From: TMED14 sp038145075
Lineage (GTDB): Bacteria; Bacteroidota; Bacteroidia; Flavobacteriales; Schleiferiaceae
Direction: 5' to 3'
Assembly: GCA_038145075.1 (NCBI GenBank)
Contig: JAYQOY010000085.1
Coordinates: 1 to 5,006 of the forward strand
DNA length: 5,006 nt
Position numbers and translations under genes: made by a program. Shown here in pieces: positions 1 to 5,006 of the stretch. Below the pieces are notes generated by a model. It saw only the letters and a program-made list of their open reading frames with translations, searched no databases and was not told the origin of the DNA. The first letter of the stretch is position 1. Every line of letters starts with the position of its first letter.

Positions 1-914
1 AATTTCCAGATTTCAAAGGGTTTGCCTCCCCAGCCGTAGCGCGTTTGGCGGTAAAAGAGCCCCCCGCGAGGCGCTAAAAAGAGGGCAAGGAGTGGCGTCA
101 TCCACGAGAGCAAGAGCAAACAGCCCAGCAATGCGCCCAGGAGGTCGAGGGCGCGCTTGAGCCAGGCGCGTAGGCCTTGGCTGAGGGGTTCGGGGCGGAG
201 TTCCAAAATGGGAAGATCGCCGAGGGGCAGGATGCGGGTGCGCTGGGCGCCCAGGAAGCCGAGGTCGGGAACCAGGCGGAGGCGGAGGCTGTGGGCATCG
301 GTCCATTCGAGGGCTTCGACGGCTAGGTCGGGGGCGACCCAGAGTTCGTCGAGGGATTCAGGGTTGAGGTCGGAGAGCTGGGAGGCGTGCTGAACGAGGC
401 GGTAGCCGTATTCAGGGTGGCGTTCGAGTTCGGCATGGACGCGTTGCCAGGGGCCATGGAGGCCGACGGTGGCCATTCGGCGCAATCCCACGCCGGAGCG
501 GTACCGGGCGCGAAGCATTCGGACCCAGAACATCCGAAACGCCGTGCCCAACACGGCATAGGTGCCCAAAAAGAGGAGCAAAAAGGCGCGCGAATAGAAG
601 GTGGACGTCTTGAGGGAGACCACCCAAACCGCTAGAAGTGCCGCGTGCACGAGGAAAAGGCGGTAAAAACGGGAAAGGACACGCCGAATTTCTACCCCCG
701 CCGGCAGCCGGTGCACCCCTAGCCCCAAGGCCAAGGCCAGCCAAAGCAGCATCACCAGGGCGAAAAGCGTGACGTATTGGTCGTAGTAGAGGGGGTTTTC
801 GGCGCGAAGATCGCCAAAGCGAACGCTCGCCCAGCCCAAGAAGGAGGCGGCCAACAGCAGGCCATCGCCGAACAAAAGACCGGCTTCGGAGGGGCTTGTG
901 CGATTTGCGTCCAT
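1..914 (-). CDS. Polyprenyl-phosphate sugar-1-phosphate transferase, WcaJ type (3' end cut off by window edge)
   Basis: This membrane enzyme would move a sugar-1-phosphate from a nucleotide sugar to undecaprenyl phosphate, the first step of exopolysaccharide or O-antigen assembly. The window holds 304 complete codons; the family is usually about 460 residues. Four hydrophobic segments (about 12-32, 46-68, 84-101, 108-127) are followed by a compact CoA-binding/Rossmann-like region (about 145-240) and then the start of the sugar-transferase domain. That start shows LPILELRPEPL (234-244), LKRALDLL (252-259), a re-entrant membrane helix with SWMTP (270-274), and FYRQTRYGWGGKPFEIWK (287-304), matching the family's F-Y/F-K/R-Q-x-R-x-G...KPF-x-I-x-K block. 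The catalytic Asp-Glu pair would lie beyond the edge. The start is the ATG at 914: an in-frame TAA lies five codons upstream and the next Met is residue 55. No Shine-Dalgarno is seen. The sugar cannot be predicted. The family call is firm, the substrate unknown. Confidence 0.9.
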   Translation of the reverse strand, partial: MDANRTSPSEAGLLFGDGLLLAASFLGWASVRFGDLRAENPLYYDQYVTLFALVMLLWLALALGLGVHRLPAGVEIRRVLSRFYRLFLVHAALLAVWVVSLKTSTFYSRAFLLLFLGTYAVLGTAFRMFWVRMLRARYRSGVGLRRMATVGLHGPWQRVHAELERHPEYGYRLVQHASQLSDLNPESLDELWVAPDLAVEALEWTDAHSLRLRLVPDLGFLGAQRTRILPLGDLPILELRPEPLSQGLRAWLKRALDLLGALLGCLLLLSWMTPLLALFLAPRGGLFYRQTRYGWGGKPFEIWK

Positions 915-944
915 GAGGGCTTGAAGTTAACCCTAAATTTGAGC
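915..944. promoter_or_regulatory. 30-bp divergent intergenic region between the sugar transferase and recG
   Basis: Only 30 bases separate the two outward-facing ATG codons, so any -33 element for either gene must lie inside the other gene's first codons. The rightward side carries an exact TAnnTTTG box. The leftward side has only a weak candidate, TAACTTCA (minus strand, 929 to 922, seven bases before the ATG), which matches four of the six fixed positions. A GTTAAC palindrome lies at 926-931. No Shine-Dalgarno-like sequence precedes either ATG. That both promoters lie here is inferred from the layout. Confidence 0.55.
934..941 (+). promoter_or_regulatory. Bacteroidota-type -7 promoter box (TAAATTTG) for recG
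   Basis: TAAATTTG matches the Bacteroidota -7 consensus TAnnTTTG at all fixed positions and ends three bases before the recG ATG. Transcription in this system normally starts a few bases after the box, which would put the 5' end at or within about two bases of the start codon. No TTTG is present at the usual spacing of about 19-21 bases upstream. The nearest, at 904-907, leaves 26 bases and lies inside the divergent gene. The motif is seen; promoter activity is inferred. Confidence 0.6.
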
Positions 945-3050
945 ATGGCATCGTGGAACGCAGATACCCCCATCACCTACCTCAAAGGCGTGGGTCCGCA
1001 ACGGGCGCAGGCGCTGGCGGGCGAGCTGGGCATTCGGACCTACGAGGACTTGATGCAGCACTTTCCGTTTCGGTACATGGACCGGTCGGTACTGTATTCG
1101 GCGGGCCAGGTGGAGGCCGGACCCGCGGAGGTGCAGGTTCGAGGCGTGCTGAGCCACGTGCAAACCCAGGGCGGAGGCCCCAAGAAACGCTTAACCGCCC
1201 AACTGATCAGCCCCGACGGCAGTGTGGAGCTGGTGTGGTTCAAGGGCATTCGCTGGGTCGAAAAGTCCTTGAAGCCCGGCGAGGACTATGTGGCGGTGGG
1301 GCGCGTGACGGACTTTCAGGGGCGCAAAAACATGGCGCATCCAGAGCTCGAAACCTGGGCCTCCTTCCAGCAAAGTCCCGTTCAGGGCTTGTTTCCCGTC
1401 TACTCCACTACGGAGAAGCTCAGCAGCATGGGCTTGCACGCACGCGGACTGAGCAAACTGATTCAGAGCTTGTTTCAGGAATGGCCCGCGCAAGGCGGCG
1501 ACTGGTTGCCTGCCTCCATCGTGCAACAGGCCGGCTGGGCCTCGCGCAACGAATGCCTGCGCCTCATGCACTTCCCGAGCGATCCAAACGCCCTCGCCAA
1601 AGCCCGCCAGCGCTTGGCCTTTGAAGAGATTTTTTTGGACCAGTTGGTCTTTGCCTTTAAGCGCAGAGCGAGCTTGAACCAGCAGGGCGGCTTAGTGTTT
1701 CAAGCCGTCGGCGACGCGTTTAACCAATTTTATTCGGAGCATTTGCCCTTTGAATTGACGGGCGCCCAAAAGCGCGTGCTCAAGGAGATTCGGAAAGACA
1801 CCGCGAGTGGCCTGCATATGAACCGCTTGGTGCAGGGCGATGTAGGTTCGGGCAAGACCATGGTGGCCTTTATGGCGCTGCTCATGGCCATAGACAACGG
1901 CTTCCAAGGCTGTTTGATGGCGCCCACGGAAATTCTGGCGCAGCAGCATTTTGCCAGTTTGCAGCCCTGGTGCGAGGCCTTGGGCTTGCGCATCGGTTTG
2001 TTGACGGGTTCGGTAAAAGTTTCGGCCCGAAAGCCCCTGCTCGAAGCCCTCAAAAGCGGCGATTTGCACATCCTCGTCGGCACCCATGCCGTCCTCGAAG
2101 ATCCGGTCGAATTCAAGCAGCTCGGCATGGCCATCGTGGACGAACAGCACCGATTTGGCGTCGCCCAGCGCGCGCGGCTCCGCAAAAAAAACGCCATCGC
2201 TCCGCATATATTAGTCATGACGGCTACGCCCATCCCGCGCACCTTGGCGATGAGCCTCTACGGCGACCTGGACCTTAGCGTCATTGACGAGCTTCCCCCT
2301 GGCCGCCAACCCATTCAAACCGTCCACCGCACCGACCACAACCGCCTCAAAGTTTGGGGCTTTCTCAAGGAAGAAATCGCCAAGGGCCGACAGATTTACA
2401 TCGTTTACCCGCTCATCGAGGAAAGCCAAAAAATGGACTACAAAGACCTCATGGACGGCTACGAAAGCATTTGCCGCGACTTCCCGCGCCCCCAGTACGA
2501 AATCAGCATTGTCCACGGCCGCATGAAATCCGAAGACAAAGAATGGGAAATGGGGCGCTTCGCGCGCGGCGAAACCCAGCTCATGGTGGCCACCACCGTC
2601 ATCGAAGTCGGGGTGAACGTGCCCAACGCCAGCGTCATGGTCATCGAAAATGCCGAACGCTTCGGCCTCAGCCAGCTGCACCAATTGCGCGGCCGCGTGG
2701 GCCGCGGCGCCGACCAATCCTACTGCATTTTGATGACGGGCGACAAGCTCAGCGAGGACGGGAAAGTCCGCATCGAAACCCTATGCCGCACCAACGACGG
2801 CTTCGAAATTGCTGACGTCGACCTTCAACTTCGCGGTCCCGGCGACGTCATGGGCACCCGCCAATCGGGCATGCTGGACTACAAAGTGGCCAATTTGGGG
2901 CAGGACCAGCAGCTCATCGAATGGGCCCGTCAAAAAGCCCAATCCACCGTCCAAGACGACCCTCGCCTGGAGCGCCCTGAACATGCAGCCCTCCGCATGC
3001 GTTTTACCGACTACGCCCGCCACCGAATGGCTTGGGGCACCATCGCCTAA
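945..3050 (+). CDS. recG: ATP-dependent DNA helicase RecG (complete)
   Basis: RecG is a double-strand DNA translocase that reverses stalled replication forks and processes branched recombination intermediates. The 701-residue product is close to the usual size of about 690-700. The N-terminal wedge/OB region begins with YLKGVGPQRA (12-21) and includes FPFRYMDRS (about 40-48). Helicase motifs follow in order: Walker A GDVGSGKT (298-305), Walker B-type DEQHRFG (399-405), TATPIPRTLA (426-435), ATTVIEVGVNVPNA, then QLRGRVGRG (580-588). The RecG-specific TRG element is DLQLRGPGDVMGTRQSG, with GDVMGTRQSG at 633-642. All key residues are intact. I chose the ATG at 945 because the family's N-terminus aligns there. 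The frame stays open 56 codons further upstream, but that stretch is antisense to the transferase gene and looks nothing like RecG. A TAnnTTTG box sits three bases before this ATG. Base skew on the coding strand changes from G-rich to C-rich part-way through the gene. Confidence 0.97.
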   Translation: MASWNADTPITYLKGVGPQRAQALAGELGIRTYEDLMQHFPFRYMDRSVLYSAGQVEAGPAEVQVRGVLSHVQTQGGGPKKRLTAQLISPDGSVELVWFKGIRWVEKSLKPGEDYVAVGRVTDFQGRKNMAHPELETWASFQQSPVQGLFPVYSTTEKLSSMGLHARGLSKLIQSLFQEWPAQGGDWLPASIVQQAGWASRNECLRLMHFPSDPNALAKARQRLAFEEIFLDQLVFAFKRRASLNQQGGLVFQAVGDAFNQFYSEHLPFELTGAQKRVLKEIRKDTASGLHMNRLVQGDVGSGKTMVAFMALLMAIDNGFQGCLMAPTEILAQQHFASLQPWCEALGLRIGLLTGSVKVSARKPLLEALKSGDLHILVGTHAVLEDPVEFKQLGMAIVDEQHRFGVAQRARLRKKNAIAPHILVMTATPIPRTLAMSLYGDLDLSVIDELPPGRQPIQTVHRTDHNRLKVWGFLKEEIAKGRQIYIVYPLIEESQKMDYKDLMDGYESICRDFPRPQYEISIVHGRMKSEDKEWEMGRFARGETQLMVATTVIEVGVNVPNASVMVIENAERFGLSQLHQLRGRVGRGADQSYCILMTGDKLSEDGKVRIETLCRTNDGFEIADVDLQLRGPGDVMGTRQSGMLDYKVANLGQDQQLIEWARQKAQSTVQDDPRLERPEHAALRMRFTDYARHRMAWGTIA

Positions 3051-3090
3051 TTGGCACGCTTTCTGCGACATTCAGATCTCCTAGCCTCCC

Positions 3091-3714
3091 ATGAAACTGC
3101 GCCCCCCTAAAATCCGTCCCTTCTGGAAGTCGCTGCACCTCACGCACCGCTTCTACCGCATCACGGGCGGCTACCGCTTCCTGATGGAGGGCTTCCGCAA
3201 ACTCGGCTTGGGCCTCCTCGCCTTTGGGGTGGCGATTTGGGCCATCAACACGTATTTGGTGGATTTGCAATGGGTGACCGAATGGGTGACCGCCCACCTG
3301 CACTGGACCTTTGTCGTGCTGGTATTGGGACTTTCGGAAGTGGTTTTTGGCATCCTACCGCCCGATTTTTTCATCCTCTGGGCGCACACGTTTTCACATC
3401 CTTGGGCCATGGTCCTCTTGCTCGCCACCGTTTCCTACGCGGGCGGACTTGCCAGCTATTGGATCGGTCAACGCTTGCATCATGTCCCCAAAATCAAAGA
3501 ACTCGTCGACGTTCGCTTTGCTTCGCATTTCACCCAGATTAAACGTTTCGGCGGGCTGCTCATCTTCCTCGCCGCGCTGACACCCCTTCCCTTTCCCCCG
3601 GTTTGCACGGTCGCTGGCGTGGTCAACTTCCGCTTCCGCTGGTTCCTTTGGGTTGCCGCCACCCGCTTTTTACGCTTCTTCCTCTACGCGCTCTTCATTT
3701 TTGGCCTGGTTTAG
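3091..3714 (+). CDS. VTT/DedA-like multispanning inner-membrane protein
   Basis: This 207-residue protein belongs to the VTT (SNARE-associated/DedA-like) superfamily, whose better-studied members act in lipid flipping and membrane homeostasis; the substrate here is unknown. A basic N-terminal tail (1-35) precedes hydrophobic segments at about 36-56, 70-100, 104-126, 153-178 and 184-206. Family-like features are SEVVFGILPPDFF (82-94), with E83 and D92 buried in hydrophobic sequence, YAGGLASYWIG (116-126), and FGGLLIFLAALTPLPFPP (153-170) followed by AG (175-176), FRFRWFL (180-186) and RFLRF (192-196). Size and wording resemble a short VTT family I recall from Bacteroidota. The first ATG is preferred because the tail LHLTHRFYRITGGYRF also looks family-like; M32 is a less likely start. 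The gene begins 40 bases after recG, with no TAnnTTTG box, terminator or Shine-Dalgarno in the spacer, so it is probably co-transcribed with recG. It contains a 12-bp tandem duplication. Confidence 0.85.
   Translation: MKLRPPKIRPFWKSLHLTHRFYRITGGYRFLMEGFRKLGLGLLAFGVAIWAINTYLVDLQWVTEWVTAHLHWTFVVLVLGLSEVVFGILPPDFFILWAHTFSHPWAMVLLLATVSYAGGLASYWIGQRLHHVPKIKELVDVRFASHFTQIKRFGGLLIFLAALTPLPFPPVCTVAGVVNFRFRWFLWVAATRFLRFFLYALFIFGLV
3269..3292 (+). repeat. Perfect 12-bp tandem duplication inside the VTT gene
   Basis: AATGGGTGACCG occurs twice back to back (3269-3280 and 3281-3292) without a mismatch. The unit is a multiple of three and keeps the frame, giving WVT-E-WVT at residues 61-67, in the loop between the first and second hydrophobic segments. 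Identity at the DNA level, wobble bases included, suggests a recent slippage event rather than old selection on the protein; that is inference. Confidence 0.85.
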
Positions 3715-3732
3715 GGCCCCTTTTTTCGGCCC
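3714..3732 (+). other. Short inverted repeat at the end of the VTT gene, with the T-run in the loop
   Basis: GGGCC (3714-3718) pairs with GGCCC (3728-3732) around a nine-base loop that contains six T. The left arm begins on the last base of the TAG stop codon. An intrinsic terminator carries its U-tract after the stem, whereas here it is in the loop, so a terminator call is weak. It could be a 3'-end stabilising stem or chance in GC-rich sequence. Confidence 0.3.
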
Positions 3733-3763
3733 GAACGTCCCCCTCCCGCCCATAGGTCAAAAC

Positions 3764-3782
3764 CGGCGAAGGCCGTATTTTT
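3764..3782 (+). terminator. Weak candidate terminator hairpin before pheT
   Basis: CGGC (3764-3767) pairs with GCCG (3772-3775) around a GAAG loop and is followed directly by TATTTTT (3776-3782). The order, GC-only stem then T-run, is that of an intrinsic terminator for the recG-VTT transcript, but the stem is only four base pairs. The same T-run forms most of the pheT -7 promoter box, which is the better-supported reading. Confidence 0.25.
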
Positions 3783-3783
3783 G
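3776..3783 (+). promoter_or_regulatory. Bacteroidota-type -7 promoter box (TATTTTTG) for pheT
   Basis: TATTTTTG matches TAnnTTTG at every fixed position and ends five bases before the pheT ATG, almost the same geometry as at recG. The predicted transcript would start at or within a base or two of the start codon. No TTTG or TTG lies at the expected upstream distance (about 3751-3757), so the -33 element is missing or divergent. It implies that pheT is transcribed separately from the upstream genes. The motif is seen; its activity is inferred. Confidence 0.6.
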
Positions 3784-3788
3784 CGCCT

Positions 3789-5006
3789 ATGCAGATTTCT
3801 AAGGACTGGCTCCACGACTACTTACCTGTCGCCATCAGCGCCACGCGCATGGCCGAACTTCTCACCGCCACCGGTCTGGAAGTTGAAAAAGTTCACGAAG
3901 TAGACGCCGTACCCGGCGGCCTTCGCGGCGTGGTCGTGGGCGAAGTGCTCACGGTCGTCAAGCATCCCGATGCGGACCGCCTCCGTTGCACCACCGTAAC
4001 CATCGGCGGCGAACAGCCCCTCGAAATCGTTTGCGGCGCCCCCAACGTCGCCGTCGGCCAAAAAGTACCCGTCGCCACCATTGGCTGCACACTCTACCCC
4101 AGCGGCTCCGAAGAGGGCTTGACCATCAAAAAAGGCAAAATCCGCGGCCACGTTTCAGAAGGCATGATCTGCGCCGAAGACGAGCTCGGCTTAGGCCAGT
4201 CCCACGACGGTATCCTGGTCCTTGACCCTTCCGCGGTCGTAGGCCAGCCCTTGAGCGAACACCTGGGCTTGGAGAGCGATACCGCCCTGGAAATTGGCCT
4301 AACGCCCAACCGTATGGACGCCATGAGCCACATGGGCGTTGCCCGCGACCTGCGCGCCGCCCTTTTGCGCCACGATGAAGAGGTTTTGTGGAGCCCCCCC
4401 ATGCTGAGCGAATGGCCCAGCGTTGGTTCCGGCCTCACCTTGGACATCCAAGACCCAAGTGCTTGCCCCCGCTACTTCGCCCTAAAGGTGGAAGGCGTCT
4501 CTGCCGTCCCCTCTCCCGAATGGTTACAGCGTCGCCTCAAGACTATCGGCGCTAAGCCCATCAACGCCTTGGTGGACATCACCAACTACGTCCTGCACAG
4601 CGTGGGCCATCCCTTGCACGCCTTTGACAGCCGCGCCATTCAAGGCAACGCCATTCTCGTGCGCCGCGCATCTTCGGGCGAGGCCTTCACTACGTTAGAC
4701 GGCGTAGCGCGAACCCTGCACGCAGACGACCTCGTCATTGCCAACGCTACGGACGCCATGGCTATGGCCGGTGTCTTTGGCGGTTTGAAGTCCGGCGTTC
4801 AGGCGGATACCACATCCATCGTCTTGGAATCTGCGTGGTTTGACCCCGTCGTAATCCGAAAGGGCGCCAAGCGCCACGGCCTCAACACCGACGCCTCATT
4901 CCGCTACGAGCGCGGCGTGGACCCCGACCTCGGCACCGAAGCCTTGGAATTGGCTTGGACGCTCTTGCAGAGCATCTTCCCGGACGCCAAAGTCACGGGC
5001 TACGAC
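3789..5006 (+). CDS. pheT: Phenylalanine-tRNA ligase beta subunit (N-terminal half; cut off by window edge)
   Basis: PheT pairs with PheS to form the cytoplasmic alpha2-beta2 enzyme that charges tRNA-Phe; the beta subunit binds tRNA and edits mischarged Tyr-tRNA-Phe. The window holds 406 in-frame codons of a protein usually near 800 residues. The N-terminus MQISKDWLHDYL is typical. The tRNA-binding (EMAP-like) domain spans about 40-150, with HPDADRL (59-65), CGAPN (82-86), KIRG (117-120) and SEGMICAEDELGL (123-135). TPNRMD (172-177) and GVARDL (183-188) follow. The B3/B4 editing domain contains VDITNYVLHSVGHPLHAFD (262-280) and MAGVFGG (326-332), and the segment after it shows SFRYERGVDP (370-379). 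B5, the catalytic-like core and the C-terminal anticodon-binding domain lie beyond the edge. The ATG at 3789 is chosen by family N-terminus and nearby promoter box. pheS is not upstream, so the usual pheS-pheT pair is absent on that side. Confidence 0.97.
   Translation, partial: MQISKDWLHDYLPVAISATRMAELLTATGLEVEKVHEVDAVPGGLRGVVVGEVLTVVKHPDADRLRCTTVTIGGEQPLEIVCGAPNVAVGQKVPVATIGCTLYPSGSEEGLTIKKGKIRGHVSEGMICAEDELGLGQSHDGILVLDPSAVVGQPLSEHLGLESDTALEIGLTPNRMDAMSHMGVARDLRAALLRHDEEVLWSPPMLSEWPSVGSGLTLDIQDPSACPRYFALKVEGVSAVPSPEWLQRRLKTIGAKPINALVDITNYVLHSVGHPLHAFDSRAIQGNAILVRRASSGEAFTTLDGVARTLHADDLVIANATDAMAMAGVFGGLKSGVQADTTSIVLESAWFDPVVIRKGAKRHGLNTDASFRYERGVDPDLGTEALELAWTLLQSIFPDAKVTGYD

Noticed and set aside
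270..295. GGCGGA repeats near 275-288 as a tandem-repeat or regulatory element
   Set aside because: It is only about two copies and reads as ordinary Leu-Arg codons (LRLRL) of the transferase on the minus strand.
904..907. TTTG upstream of recG as a -33 promoter element
   Set aside because: The spacing to the -7 box is 26 bases, longer than the usual 19-21 or so, and it lies inside the divergent coding sequence. It is too weak to annotate.
777..944. A 56-codon upstream extension of recG starting at an ATG at 777
   Set aside because: It is antisense to the start of the sugar-transferase gene, shows no RecG-like sequence, and would place the TAnnTTTG box inside the coding region. RecG family homology begins at the ATG at 945.
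412..951. A 179-codon minus-strand reading frame overlapping the recG and transferase starts
   Set aside because: Its translation is rich in Arg/Pro/Gly with no recognisable domain. The adjacent minus-strand frame from 914 gives a clear sugar transferase with membrane segments, so this is a shadow frame in GC-rich sequence.
953..1624. A 223-codon plus-strand frame inside recG
   Set aside because: It lies out of frame with clearly conserved RecG sequence and its Arg/Gly-rich translation resembles nothing I recognise.
1692..2717. Long minus-strand frames opposite recG (1692-2207, 1730-2242, 2211-2717)
   Set aside because: They mirror the GC-rich third positions of recG, have no family resemblance, and overlap essential helicase motifs on the other strand.
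3822..4447. Minus-strand frames opposite pheT
   Set aside because: pheT is unmistakable on the plus strand, with conserved tRNA-binding and editing-domain motifs across the same bases.
1..5006. Search for CRISPR arrays, tRNA/rRNA genes, insertion sequences, attachment sites and defence or toxin-antitoxin genes
   Set aside because: The window is almost fully occupied by four well-explained genes. The gaps (30, 40 and 74 bases) are too short for such elements, and I saw no spaced repeats or transposase-like sequence.

Overview
The window looks like chromosomal housekeeping sequence from a GC-rich member of the Bacteroidota. Three things point there. The RecG, PheT and VTT-family proteins all carry wording I associate with Bacteroidota homologues. 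No start codon is preceded by a Shine-Dalgarno motif. Two genes have an exact match to the Bacteroidota -7 promoter box (TAnnTTTG) just upstream of the ATG. The phylum is an inference from these signs, and I cannot name a genus.

Layout. On the minus strand, from position 914 to the left edge, runs the N-terminal part of a membrane polyprenyl-phosphate sugar-1-phosphate transferase (WcaJ type), which initiates exopolysaccharide or O-antigen synthesis. After a 30-bp divergent gap, recG (945-3050) runs rightwards and encodes a complete replication-fork-remodelling helicase. Forty bases later comes a small VTT/DedA-like multispanning membrane protein (3091-3714), probably on the same transcript. 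A 74-bp gap holds two short hairpins and a second TAnnTTTG box. Then pheT begins (3789) and runs off the right edge after 406 codons, about half of the usual protein.

The genes do not form one pathway: cell-surface polysaccharide priming, DNA repair, a membrane transport-like protein of unknown substrate, and tRNA charging. I found no mobile element, CRISPR array, RNA gene or defence system, and no convincing sign of a novel multi-gene system.

The most interesting signal is regulatory. By eye the exact TAnnTTTG motif occurs only twice in the window, counting both strands. Each copy sits 3 to 5 bases before a start codon (recG and pheT), a geometry that predicts leaderless or nearly leaderless mRNAs. 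Secondary points are a switch in base skew inside recG, a perfect 12-bp in-frame tandem duplication in the VTT gene, and a slightly unusual membrane hairpin in the sugar transferase.
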